Assembly (NCBI RefSeq): GCF_009389715.1
Contig: NC_052407.1
Coordinates: forward strand, 9,210,475 to 9,274,474
DNA: 64,000 bases
Direction of reading: 5' to 3'
Source of the DNA: Phoenix dactylifera
Taxonomy: Eukaryota > Streptophyta > Magnoliopsida > Arecales > Arecaceae
Part shown: positions 51,291 to 64,000 of the stretch, in pieces
Layout of the letters: every line of letters begins with the position of its first letter
How positions within the stretch are numbered: the first letter of the stretch is position 1
The notes under the pieces: generated by a model
Seen by the model: only the letters and a program-made list of their open reading frames with translations
Database searches by the model: none
What the model was told of the DNA's origin: nothing
Position numbers and translations under genes: made by a program

Positions 51291-54200
51291 CTTGATGACT
51301 ACTTCTCTATTATGTTTGATTAAAGCCAACATGATTGCAATGACCGGTTCAAGGCTTCACTGCTTAGAAAGGTGGCCCAATGGCCCATTTTCCCAAAATG
51401 AGGGGCTCTGTGAGTGTCGTAAGCAAATTCTCGGTGTCATGAACGAGAACCATCGACAACAAAAGAAGAGCCAGTGGGTTCTAAAACTGCTAAAGAACTA
51501 ACAAGATCTAGAGCTAAAACTGAATATATTCTGAATCAAAAGAGACTTCATAGTGAAATGTTAGAAACAAGATTCAAAATATTAAGAGCCGGTATATAGA
51601 GAACTTGGAAGGGAGAAAACTCAAACTCAGGTAGTGGGGATCCAGAGTCGTGTTAGGAACCTAGGAAAGGAAAAAGACCATTTCTACATATATACTTTTT
51701 TCTCTCAAAGAACCTTTTGTTTTTCCATGAAAAAAGTAACCATCAGAAAACAAAATCTTCTCTTTAAGAAGTTACTTTTTCGGGATGTGGAGTTTACTTT
51801 TTCATCCCAAACTTATTAATTTTGGGAGGAGGGATTGAACTTGGGCTGAAAACTTAAAAAGTGGAAGAGTATGTCGATGCAACCAATTATAATGTGGCAG
51901 AAACCATACTATGGCACATACAATATAGAGCGGATGATAGTTGGAAGAGGAGCAGGCACAATTACTCTCTTCTACAGCTAGAAAATAATATCTTGACTGG
52001 CCACTCTAGGGATACATCTCTTACATGCTCATTGGGAAATCCTACTTATCCACTAAATGGGAAAGGAGAGAGAATAGAGAGAAAGTAGGAATAATTCTTA
52101 CAAGAGGATTCTCATTAATCAGGAATTTAAGTATCTCAAGTATAATTATATGATGAGCCTCAATGGGGATATTTATAAGTAGTAAAAAATGACTCTTTTC
52201 TTCAACTTTTATTGTAGAATTTCAAGTTCCATTCTAACTCGAAAAGCTCTAACTATTAACTTTTTTTATAACATCAAAACTTCTCATAAAGAAAGATTAT
52301 AAAAATCAAAACTAACATCAAACTTCTCTAAGTTTCGAGACCCATATGTACGGGACCCATGATTTGTATTGTTGGGACATGCGATCCGTGCGGTCAGAAT
52401 GCACGACCCATACAGCAACATATGCATCCTAGGCACTCCGGCATCATTGCCGAGAGTGTCGGTGGTTCACCTAGTTGAGATTTTTACTAGCCAGGCAATC
52501 AAAAAAATCCATGTCGTAGTTGTTAATGACACACAAACTATCTGGTGAATTGGAAAGTAATGTGGATCATTCTAGCCCATTAATCTAAAGATAAGGGTTT
52601 AATGGTTGAACAAAAAGCCAATTACATCACAAATAAAAAGAGACTTATTTCAGCCAAAAATCCTACAAAATTTTTGGTCCCAATAGATTCTATGCAAAAG
52701 TTTAATCATGCTATGATATTGACAACTCAAAGCCAGGACCATCTATTAAAATCTCCTTGGGAAAAATATTTTCCAAGTTCTTTTTTTTTGTATATACATT
52801 GTAAGGTTCCATATGCTTTCTACAGAAAAGTTATTTTTTCTCATCACTTGGTAATCAACCGCCTATCTCTTCATGAGTTGTATCCCACCTCAACTTTCTT
52901 TCTTCAACATTTTGTGAATCACAGATAGTGAAAAGAAGTACTTTCTATGTTCCTTGAGTGATCTAGCATGAGTTGTGTTGGAGTTAGCATACAATTTGTG
53001 TATCTGATGGTTAGAGCTTGACTCAAGCAATTAATATACAAAACAAAAGTTGGTAATTTCATTTTTAAACAAAGGAGAATGTACTTTGGATGTACGATTT
53101 TATGAAAAGATTGGAATTGGGACTAAAGAAACAATAGAACCTTCAGAAGGCAAGCTTCTTGGTGACTAATATTATCCTCAAGAATATTAAGGTTTTCATG
53201 TCAAAATGGGCTTCTGTTGCTTCTTCTAAATTATCTTCTAAACTTGTATCTGTCAATCAGTAATGCTTCTTAAAACTATTTTGTAAACATTTCTATTCTG
53301 TTGAAATGAATTGATGGGTCTCCCAACTTTCCTCTCCAAAAACTCAAGAAAGAAAAAGAAAAAGAAATAGGAAATTTTTAAATGTTCAATGTTTATGGAT
53401 ATAAGGTGTTTTAAACAATTAATTAAGAAACTTTAGATTTCTTTTTTTTTTGGTAAACAAATTTTATATTTCTTTAATGAATTCAAAAATTCAAAAGAGA
53501 TGAATGAAGCTATAATTTCATTTTCTGACAGCCCTTTATGGCCTAAAAAATAGGATTGCATGAAACATCTATTTATCAAGTGAATGTGAAAGCAAGGAAA
53601 TTTTGGTGTTATCCACCACCTCGCGAGGTAGAAGCCTTTTCTTCTAAGTTAGAGTTAATGCATATTTATTTGTTTTCTCTAGCGGGTTATAATTCGTATA
53701 ATTTATGGTAACTTTTGTTATAGTTATATATTTCCTTCATCCTTGGATATGTTTTAGGTTGTGAATCACCAAAACCAATAACTCTCATTGCGTGTCATAT
53801 CCATGGAAGAGGATATTAGGGGGAAAACTTGGTCACTATGGAGGAGGATATTATTTATTAGTTCAACTCTGCCACACTAAAACTAGGGGTTCAACTTTAT
53901 CATGGAATTTTTTTGATTCTCGTAAATAGATTCTGCAACTTTCTCCATTAAGTGTGATCCATTTGCCTCTTAAATATATCAAAAAAGAACCTTTCGATAT
54001 TTAAATTTACGGTTACAATGTAAACCTACATATTGACATCTTTAAGGTGATCAAAAATTATATAGGACAATTTGGATTCTTTCTTTGATTATACTCTTTA
54101 GTGTTGAGCTATATGCGTTGATCATGAAGTATCAAATTGCTGATTCATTGGATTTTTGTATTTTAACCATCATCATCTTTTCAAATATATACAGAAAGCA

Positions 54201-55009
54201 TGGATATGCATCGGAGTCTATGGAGGTTTATTATGATAGTTTCTAGGATAGGCTGGCATTGACTAGGGCTGTGTAAAACTTTAGCCCAGAACAGTAGTAA
54301 GAAGATTGAAATATAGTATGATGTTCTACGTTGACAGTAATATACATTACAAAGAGGAACTTACAACTGAATGAAAGAAAAGCTCAATCTTCTTTATTTA
54401 TATCCAGGCAATTAATAAGTTGGAAAATTTATTAAGGCATTTGGTATGAGAAGATCATCCCAAGATCAACAGTGATGATGGTAGAGGTAATGAGATCACC
54501 ATATTTGGCTGTACCATATATGGTGACCCTATGTGGCAATGATCTTAAATCACCCCCACTCCTCAAATTGCACCCCCAACTTATGATGGAAAATCCCTCC
54601 TTAAAATTGGATATCCAAGATCTCCTGAGGGCAATAATCCTAAGCTGAAGTATGGGGACAAAGATACCCTTTAGTCCAGCAGAAAATATTGATATATTAA
54701 TATATCTAATACATTATATCAGTATTATATATATTATATCATATTGATATATATATATATTGTATTTACTATGTATTATATTATAATATATTATTAATCA
54801 TATTATTTCCATATTAGTATTCAATTATAATTTTAAATTACAACAAAAAGACATTATGTACTTTATAGTTATATTATGAAATAATTTAATATATTACTTC
54901 TATTTACCTTATTTTTAAATAAAAAATATATACATTAATATTAAAATAATAATATGTTATAATTATAAATAAAATTATTAATTTTATAATAATAATTAAT
55001 ATTGTAGGT

Positions 55010-55290
55010 CGAATGAAGGAAGACAACCAACACAAGTTGCATCAAAATAAGTTAAAGGTTGACAAGGTATGACTATCGGTCCAGTGTTGCAGAATGATCG
55101 TGCTTGTATACGTGGATAGTGGAAGATAGTTGACAGTAGTTACCAGAACTACTAGGAGTAACGATTAGACATGCAAAGCAACTATCAAAGTGGATAGTTA
55201 TTATTTTTTAAGGCAATTGTTACGTATCAGTATAAATAACAGAGTTGTACTCTATATCAAGGATCCTTCGATAATCAATTCAAATAAATT
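55010..55290 (+). other. Possible solo-LTR-like segment upstream of TAR copy 3
   Basis: Counterpart of 38215-38515, again with GTATCAGTATAAATAA and a GTTGTACTC block. Same uncertainty: ends and target duplication were not established. Confidence 0.25.
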
Positions 55291-55991
55291 ATCATTATGT
55301 TCTTTTGAATAAATGTATTAGTTTATTTGCATCTCCCAGTGCCTGAGTTTGGAATGACATATGTGTGAGTAAAAAAGGCTGCATATCATATGGTGTTAAC
55401 CCTGGGGATGTACGACCATCTCTCACACACTCGACTCGGGCCATCGAGTTGGGGCTTGACATTCTCTCTCCTTCTTTCACGAATCAAATGAGTTCTTAGA
55501 GATTTGGATAACTATTTCTCTGATATGATTGGATTATTTTTGTTAAAATTTAATTAAAAATTCATTTTATTCTAACAAGTATTGCAAACAAGAAGCAACT
55601 TTCTCAGACTCATGTTATTCTTTTTGGAAACTAACAATCCAATCCTTCCTTCCAATTCGCGCATGTATGCTGCATGGAAGAAAGGACTTCGGTAAGGGCT
55701 AAACAACCATCCTTGGCAATAATCCTCTATACCTTCAATTTTTTTCAAACCCGGGAGGAGAAACGCAAATTAAGCAACCAACAAAAGATATCTGCATTCA
55801 TTGGAATTGTGGCTCTATATAAGTGATCTTGTGCATATCTTATTCGGGGCTCTAGGATAAGGGTGCAGAAAATGAGATAGGGTGAAATCTAATCCAGGAT
55901 ACTTGCCAAAAGAAGATAGAAGGGAAATGGAATCCAGGGCTTATCCGTTGACATTAAATGCTACTCATGTCCCACCGGCGTATGCCTTTCT

Positions 55992-56004
55992 CTTTATATA
56001 AAAA
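55992..56004 (+). promoter_or_regulatory. TATA box of TAR copy 3
   Basis: CTTTATATAAAAA at the position equivalent to the copy 1 TATA box, about 90 bp before the chosen ATG at 56090. Confidence 0.7.
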
Positions 56005-56089
56005 GAGGCCCATGGAGAGAGCCGAAGGATAGAAGAAGAAGAATAAGAAGGAGAGAGGAAGACAAAAAGGGGAGCAGAATAAGGAGAAC

Positions 56090-56305
56090 ATGGCCGCGAA
56101 GCAGGAGACCGTCGTCAGCAACACCAGCGGCAAGCCCCCCGCCTCCAAGGACTTCGTCATTAATCTTGATGTGTGAGTATCCTCATCACCCCCCCATGTT
56201 TTTGCTTTTGCTGGTTTGGTTGGATGCGCTCATCGAAGGTGAAGTTGGGGATGAGATCTTGGGGTTGAAAAAATACCCAAACTCCGTCCAACCCATATTC
56301 AATAG

Positions 56306-56362
<57 letters not shown>

Positions 56363-59300
56363 TATCGATAGAGACTTTTTTTTTCTTCCTGTAGTCCAAA
56401 ACTAAAATCTAGACTGGGTTTAAACAAACTCCCAGAAAATGCAAGCTAGATAGGCCAATAGATCCGATTCCTAGAAAATTTTCAACATAATCTTGTGAGA
56501 ATATCCAAACAGATTTTTTTTTTTCTGAAAAAGAACAAAATTCATGTTCTAGAAGGCAACAAACATTCATTGTGTACATTTTGTTCCAAAATTGGACAAT
56601 TTTTTGATTAGATATTTAAACTGAATTTGTTAATTTTGGTGCTAGAAGCCATGATACCATTGACCGGAATAAATATATAGAAACGATAATTCTACCATCT
56701 TTGTCTTGTTATTCTTGATTATCCTAATTATTTTTCAAACTTTTATATAATTTCATATTTTCTTTGAAATTTTCGAACATTATAAAATCCTATATCATAT
56801 ATGGGCGCATATGTTGGCACATATGAGTGATATATTTTTGATGTATGTAATAGTCGGTCCCTCCATTGACTAGATCACGACTTTTAGTCCATGTTGAGTT
56901 TAATTCCAAGTCCCTAACCGCTATACATAGTTATATCACAATATATATATTGTTATAAATAATGTTGCATATATAGATAAAAGTATGTGCAGGAATATAT
57001 AACTATGTGAAGGGTTTATATAATTGTTTATAAGAACTATTATGAGTATATGTAATAAAAGTGTCTGTTACAAAGAATTAAATGCTAATGGTCAAGAGAC
57101 CATGTATTGAAGTCCAATCAAAGAAAGGATCAGTCCAGTTATTAAACTCCTCTACATTTTTAATATTTACATATATTGTCAAGAGAGTTGCATATAGACT
57201 GCACAACCATGCTAAATAAGCTGTATATGCAACTTGTATATAGCCTAACCAAACATAGTAACTACATGTAGGGAAAAAGATGAGGTCAATAGACCACATC
57301 TCCATATAAAGCATTGATTATAACAATTTTGATGTCAAACTAATGATGCAGTGGAGACCCAACCATGTACGAATCATTTTGGAAAGGGATGGGGGATCAA
57401 GGGGCCATCACCATTCCGAGTTCGCAAACGATAAGTTATTTCTCAGATGTGACCAACTTTTGCTGGTTTCTTGAACCCGAGTTTGCTCGAGAGATACGAC
57501 GCCTTCACAAGCTAGTAGGCAATGCTGTGACCGAGGATCGACACCTAATTATCGGCACCGGCTCGAGCCAGCTCTTGCAAGCTGCGGTCTATGCTTTATC
57601 ACCTTCGGATACCCCTGACCAAATGAATGTGGTGTCTGTCGTCCCATACTACTCGGTAATCTCTACTTGCGTTGCACCAAATTTGATAATTAGGTAAAAC
57701 ATATGACTAGCAATAAATTAAAGGGTATTAGTTCTATCTAAGATAAGGTTTATGAAAATAAAACTAATCATTAAAAGTAATATTGATATCCGGATGGCCA
57801 ATTTTGCGGCCTCCCTTATTATCAAGAAAAAAATAATAATATTGCTATGAACTAAAAATTACCGAATATTTTTTTGGTAAGGTTTGCATATATGTAATTG
57901 TTCTTTAAAAAATAATATTGCTTTGCCATTTTATTGCCAAGAAAAATGTTTAACAAGAAAGAAATGACAAAGCAATATTTTGAATATCATACATTTGTTG
58001 AGTCTCAAAAGTTTAGATTGAACAAAAAAAGATCAATAATATATATCAGGCTTAGAACCCTTCATATTTTCTATCTATATAGGAGTTGATATTTTGTACT
58101 TCAGTTTAATTTAAAGTACTTGCTTCAAACACTTAGGAATGACTACTATATATCAAATTTATATAGATACGTGAGAAAAATATAAAAAGCTAGAAGAATT
58201 GACCCTCTTTTTTTTAAGACATAAAAGAATATGACACTTCAGCAAGTATCCACACTTTATACTTGCACTGGTGTCCATATCAAAGAGTATGTAATTGATG
58301 TGAGGGGGTTCCCATTACTTTATTTAAAAAAAATTGCCCTACAAAGTTACTGATAGTTGGATAGAGATCAACCATGATGCACTCATTACTTTTTCCCCGA
58401 GTAAATATTTGATTAATGGATTCATAACCCGATTGAGTTAATTAGCCTTATATAAATTAGTTGCTATGTTGTTTTCCAACAAGCCATTAAATCTAATTTA
58501 AGTAGTATAAGAGAATGGCTCTTCTCCAACTAGGTGTCAGTATTTGTTTTTCATCTAAATTTTTTAATGTAGCTATTCTTCATTTGTCTCATTCATAGTT
58601 TCATTGTCTTAGCTTCTGATAATTCTTTTTTTTTTTCTGAGGGGAGAGCTTCTGCTAATTCTCACAATATCTCCCATCAATTTATCTTCTAGTAATTTTA
58701 TGTTGGAAAAGCCTTAATACAATATGTTTTGTTTAGTTTTGTACACAAGATCTATAGCATACTAAAGGCCTATTTGGATATTTCTAGAGAATTAGGCTAA
58801 AAATCCTGCAGAAATATATCCTATTGGTCTATATGGCTCTCATTTTCTAAAGACCCATCAAATCCTAGTTTAAATTCCAGCCTATGGGCCTATTGGTTTG
58901 CAAGAGAAAAAAAATCCATAGAGATCATTTTTTGGGCTAGGATATATTTGGTTGATTGAGCCATTCTTAAATGGGTGGTCTTAGCCACAAATTTTGGTAA
59001 GATATTCAGTCCAATCCTGCTGGATTATCGAAATTGACCCTAATATGTTCTAACTTAGTTTAATTTCAAATAGACACGACCTATGGATATGATGATAGCC
59101 CTAACAATCTGCTGACTTGACAAGACTGCATAAATTAGGGAGCATAGATGATTCAGCTTCCCTTGTGGTTTTAGATTGATAAGTTGCTGGAAAATGATTT
59201 TTCCTGATCAAATTTAACAAACTTTTCAATTGCAGTCATATGCACCGCTGATGGATTACCTTCAATCTGGACTTTTTCGATGGGCTGGCGATGCATGCAC

Positions 59301-60632
59301 ATTTAAGGGTGATGCATATATTGAGTTGGTTTGTTCTCCTAGCAACCCTGATGGCTTTCTAAGGCAAGCATTCTTGAAGTCTGAGGGTGGGAAGACAATC
59401 CATGACCTGGCCTACTATTGGCCTCAATATACACCAATTACTAGCCCCGCAGATCATGACATCTCGATCTTTACTATCTCAAAGAGCATTGGCCATGCTG
59501 GATCTCGTCTTGGGTAGCTATGCCTCTTCAATTTCTATTTTTCATAAAATTAGGATGGTTTCTTTTCAATAATCTATGGTTAAATTGAATGAGGCAAACT
59601 TCTCTAATTTGGTTGTGGTCCTTGTTAAACAGGTGGGCTCTAGTGAAGGATGCTGCTGTTGCTCGGAAGATGACCAAATTTATAGAGCTAAGCACAATTG
59701 GAGTGTCCAAAGTCTCACAGATTCGGGCAACAAAGATTCTTAAAGTAGTCTCGGATAGCTATGAGCATCCAATCCCTGGAAACCCAGACAAGCTCTTCGA
59801 TTTTGGCCGGCGTCTTCTAGTCAATCGATGGAAGAAGTTACGAGAAGCTGTCAAAGCCTCAGGCATCTTTAGCTTGCCGGAGTTCCCATCTGAAACTTGC
59901 AAGTTCACCGGAGAGAAGGCTGAAACTCTTCCTGGTATGTTATTGTAGTTTTTAAAACTTACCTATTTCTCATGTTCAAAATTGGAAGTGCAAGTTAGAT
60001 TAGACTTTGATAAATATTTCGTAAGCTAGTTTGCTTCTGCTTCGCTCTACGTACCAGTCGCTTTGGTTTCATCAATATATGAGATCCTATTTATATACAC
60101 CATCATCTCCTTATGAATACGTTGATTTTTCACTATTTAAAATATAAATACCTAAAATTTTAGCACACATATCGAAGGAGTACAGCATACTCGATCTCTA
60201 TCTCAGCTTTAATTACTCTTGTCATGTTTTAAATACCATGTTTAGGTTATTATCATGAATAGAATAATTGTTCAGGTGTTCTTTCTATGAAAATTCCTTG
60301 ATTAACTTGTTGACTTTAGAAGAAAACTATCTATGACTAGTCTAAGTTGCTAGTTTATTTGATAGAAGTAACATCAATTTCAGCTTCTTATATTTGACTT
60401 AAGTTTCTCTATTCTTCTTCATTTTTTTTAATCCTTTTGTTCTACAGCCTTTGCATGGTTGAAATGTGAAAAAGAAGGAATAGAAGATTGTGCGAGCTTC
60501 TTAAGGACCCACAAGATCCTTACTCGAGGTGGGAGTTATTTTGGAGCAAGTCCCAACTATACCCGAGTTAGCATGATAGATCGAGATGAGACATTTGATC
60601 TTTTCACTGAAAGGCTTTCGTCCCTTCATTGA
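56090..60632 (+). CDS. TAR: Tryptophan aminotransferase TAA1/TAR family, copy 3
   Basis: Exons 56090-56172, 57352-57655, 59236-59513, 59633-59934 and 60448-60632 join in frame to 383 aa. The start used by copy 1 is destroyed (GGGATGGAGCAG became AGGGGAGCAG). A downstream ATG, formed where copy 1 reads GTGGTC, keeps the frame and shortens the protein by seven residues before AKQET. All family landmarks are kept: [33 protein letters not shown], and the PLP lysine (K212) in [10 protein letters not shown]. All donors are GT and acceptors AG. Substitutions relative to copy 1 are mostly synonymous or conservative, so this copy appears functional. The expected reaction is Trp to indole-3-pyruvate, inferred from family. 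Confidence 0.9.
56308..56360. repeat. (TA)n microsatellite in TAR copy 3 intron 1
   Basis: About 53 bp of TA. The GA tract seen in copies 1 and 2 is reduced here to GATATCGATAGAGAC. Confidence 0.95.
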
Positions 60633-62802
60633 GCTCCTGCTTGTTGTTGATGAGAATACATTCTTTTCACCTCGGTGGGAGCATTACTTCCCTAATGTTG
60701 GAGACGTCAAAATATTTATTAGCAGCATTTAGCTAAATTACTTCTTTGGCACCACTCTCCCCGGGGCTTATATACCAACTAACAAGCACTAAGAGTGGGG
60801 CATATTGTTAACGGCAAATTGTAATTTTACCTTTCTTAGAGACTTTTTCATTTGTTTCATTTATTATGATGGTGTTTTTGACTTAACGACTACTTCTCTG
60901 TTATGTTTGATTAAAGCCAACATGATTGCAGTGACTGGTTCAAGGCTTCACTGCTTAGAAAGGTGGCCCAATGGCCCATTTTCCTAGAATGAGGGGCTCT
61001 GTGAGTGTCGTAACCAAATTCTCGGTGCCATGAGCGAGAACCATCGACAACAAAAGAAGAGCCAGTGGGTTCTAAAACTGCTAAAGAACTAACAAGATCT
61101 AGAGCTAAAACTAAATATGTTCTGAATCAAAAGAAACTTCATAGTAAAATGTTAGAAACAAGATTCAAAATATTAAGAGCCGGTATATAGAGAACTTGGA
61201 AGGGAGAAAACTCAAACTCAGGTAGTGGGGATCCAGAGTCATGTTAGGAACCTAGGAAAGGAAAAAGACCATTTCTACATATATACTTTTTTCTCTCAAA
61301 GAACCTTTTGTTTTTCCATGAAAAAAGTAACCATCAGAAAACAAAAACTTCTCTTTAAGAAGTTACTTTTTCAGGATGTGGAGGTCACTTTTTTATCCCA
61401 AACTTATTAATTTTGGGAGGAGGGATTGAACTTGGGCTGAAAACTTAAAAAGAGGAAGAGTATGTCGATGCAACCAATTATGATGTGGCAGAAATCTTAC
61501 TATGGCACATACAATATAGAGCGGATGATAGTTGGAAGAGGAGCAGGCACAATTACTCTCTTCTACGGCTAGAAAATAATATCTTGACTGGCCACTCCAG
61601 GGATCCATCTCTTACATGCTCATTGGGAAATTCTACTTATCCACTAAATGGGAAAGGAGAGAGAATAGAGAGAAAGTAGGAATAATTCTTACAAGAGGAT
61701 TCTCATTAATCAGGTATTTAAGTATCTCAAGTATAATTATATGATGAGCCCCAATGGGGATATTTATAAGTAGTAAAAAATGACACTTTTCTTCAACTTT
61801 TATTGTAGAATTTTAAGCTCCATTCTAACTCGAAAAGCTCTAACTATTAACTTTTTTATAACATCAAAACTTCTCATAAATAAAGATTATAAAAATCAAA
61901 ACTAACATCAAACTTTTCTAAGTTTCGAGACCCATATGTACGGGACCCATGATTTGTATTGTCGGGACGTGCGATCCGTGCGGTCAGAATGCACGACCCA
62001 TACAGCAACATATGCACCCTAGGCACTCCGGCATTGTTGCCGAAAGTGTCGGTGGTTCACCTAGTTGAGATTTCTACTTGCCAGGCAATCAAAAAAATCC
62101 ATGTCGTAGTTGTTAATGACACACAAACTATCTGGTGAATTGGAAAGTAATGTGGCTCATTCTAGCCCATTAATCTAAAGATAAGGGTTTAATGGTTGAA
62201 CAAAAAGCCAATTACATCACAAATAAAAAGAGACTTATTGCAGCCAAAAGTCCTACAAAATTTTTGGTCCCAGTAGATTCTATGCAAAAGTTTAATCATG
62301 CTATGATATTGACAACTCAAAGCCAGGACCATCTATTAAAATATTTTCCAAGTTCTTTTTTTTGTATATACATTGTAAGGTTCCGTATGCTTTCTACAGA
62401 AAGTTATTTTTTCTCATCACTTGGTAATCAACCGCCTATCTCTTCATGAGTTGTATCCCACCACAACTTTCTTTCTTCAACATTTTGTGAATCACAGATA
62501 CTGAAACGAAGTACTTTCTATGTTCCCTGAGTGATCCATCATGAGTTGTGTTGGAGTTAGCATACAATTTGTGTATATAGTTAGAGCTTGACTCAAGCAA
62601 TTAATATACAAAACAAAAGTTGGTAATTTCATTTTTAAACAAAGGAGAATCTACTTTGGATGTACGATTTTATGAAAAGATTGGAATTGGGACTAAAGAA
62701 ACAATAGAACCTTCAGAAGGCAAGCTTCTTGGTGACTAATATTATCCTCAAGAATATTAAGGTTTTCATGTCAAAATGGGCTTCTATTGCTTCTTCTAAA
62801 TT

Positions 62803-64000
62803 ATCTTCTAAACTTGTATCTGTCAATCAATTATGCTTCTTAAAACTATTTTATAAACATTTCTATTTTGTTGAAATGAATTGATGGGTCTCCCAACTTT
62901 CCTCTCCAAAAACTCAAGAAAGAAAAAGAAAAAGAAATAGGAAATTTTTAAATGTTCAATGTTTATGGATATAAGGTATTTTAAACAATTAATTAAGAAA
63001 CTTTAGATTTGTTTTTTTTTGGTAAACAATTTTATATTTCTTTAATGAATTCAAAAATTCAAAAGAGATGAATGAAGCTATAATTTCATTTTCTGACAGC
63101 CCTTTATGGCCTAAAAAATAGGATTGCATGAAACATCTATTTATCAAGTGAATGTGAAAGCAAGGAAATTTTGGTGTTATCCACCACCTGCCGAGGTAGA
63201 AGCCTTTTCTTCTAAGTTAGAGGTAATGAATATTTATTTGTTTTCTCTGGCGGGTTATAATTCGTATACTTTATGATAACTTTTTTTATAGTTATATATT
63301 TCCTTCATCCTTGGATATGTTTTAGGTTGTGAATCACCAAAACCAATAACTCTCATTGCGTGTCATATCCATGGAAGAGGATATTAGGGGGAAAACTTGG
63401 TCACTATGGAGGAGGATATTATTTATTAGTTCAACTCTGCCGCACTAAAACTAGGGGTTCAACTTTATCATGAAATTTTTTTGATTCTCGTAAATAGATT
63501 CTGCATCTTTCTCCATTAAGTGTGATCCATTTGCCTCTTAAATATATCAAAAAAGAACCTTTCGATATTTAAATTTACGGTTACAATGTAAACCTACATA
63601 TTGACATCTTTAAAGTGATCAAAAATTATATAGGACAATTTGGATTCTTTCTTTGATTATACTCTTTAGTGTTGAGCTATATGCATCGATCATAAAGTAT
63701 CAAATTGCTGATTCATTGGATTTTTGTATTTTAACCATCATCATCTTTTCAAATATATATAGAAAGCATGGATATGCATCGGAGTCTGCGGAGGTTTATT
63801 ATGATAGTTTCTAGGATAGGCTGGCATTGACTAGGGCTGTATAAAACTTTAGCCAAGAACAGTAGTAAGAAGATTGAAATGTAGTATGATGTTCTATGTT
63901 GCTAGTAATATACATTACAAAGAGGAACTTACAACTGAGTGAAAGAAAAAGCTCAATCTTCTTTATTTATATCCAGACAATTAATAAGTTGGAAAATTCA
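62803..64000 (+). repeat. Tandem array unit 4, left part
   Basis: From 62803 to the window end the sequence follows 53233-54430 of unit 3 with few differences, including the TGGCCTAAAAAATAGGATTG and AACCAATAACTCTCATTGCG landmarks. The promoter and gene of this unit would lie beyond the window. Confidence 0.88.

Larger units (their letters stand above)
53233..62802 (+). repeat. Tandem array unit 3 (9.6 kb)
   Basis: Third unit, with complete 5' flank, TAR copy 3 and 3' flank. Its 3' flank is almost identical to that of unit 2. Its 5' flank closely matches 36760-39190 of unit 1. Confidence 0.9.

Noticed and set aside
56012..56032. Short upstream ORF (six codons) before TAR copy 3
   Set aside because: Its ATG is only about 15-20 bp after the TATA box, so it probably lies upstream of the transcription start and would not be in the mRNA.

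Overview
This window is plant nuclear DNA, most likely from a monocot and possibly a palm. The evidence is the set of multi-exon genes with GT-AG introns, GC-rich first exons grading into AT-rich later exons, long AT-rich introns, and many decayed Copia, Gypsy, LINE and MITE sequences. The palm assignment is an impression from protein flavour and repeat content, not a demonstrated match.

Layout. Positions 1-12,500 are gene-poor: MITE-like elements, a truncated Copia gag on the minus strand (about 3,950-4,343), a 96-bp tandem repeat, and a near-perfect 36-bp-arm hairpin. Positions 12,524-16,403 hold a complete four-exon PP2C phosphatase (388 aa). Positions 17,700-19,300 are a degenerate minisatellite interrupted by a cleanly inserted Tourist-like MITE. 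Positions 21,239-27,262 carry the first three exons of an SRFR1-type TPR gene, then intron sequence runs into a 100-N assembly gap (28,086-28,185). Beyond the gap are decayed Gypsy and LINE pieces, and then the first exon only of a plastid aldo/keto reductase on the minus strand (30,773-30,980). These two convergent genes both lose their 3' parts at the gap. A single-exon proline-rich (PELPK-like) cell-wall protein gene is at 32,436-32,843 on the minus strand. Positions 34,900-36,700 are LTR-retrotransposon debris, including a recognisable Gypsy integrase fragment.

The main feature is 36,713-64,000: a tandem array of 7-9.6 kb units, each with one gene of the tryptophan aminotransferase (TAA1/TAR) branch of the alliinase family, the enzymes converting Trp to indole-3-pyruvate for auxin synthesis. 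Three genes are in the window. Copy 1 (390 aa) and copy 3 (383 aa, shifted start codon) look intact. Copy 2 has lost its promoter and the first part of exon 1 in a roughly 2.2-kb deletion, carries a frameshift in what remains of exon 1, and has many amino-acid changes, so I call it a pseudogene or an N-terminally truncated gene. Copy 2 is also a mosaic: its exon 2 is closest to copy 1, while its exon 5 and 3' flank are almost identical to copy 3. A fourth unit starts at about 62,803 and runs off the window, so more copies are expected downstream.

The other genes show no operon-like or pathway cluster. I found no CRISPR, no bacterial features and no confident tRNA or rRNA genes. All exon borders come from reading splice sites and frames by eye.
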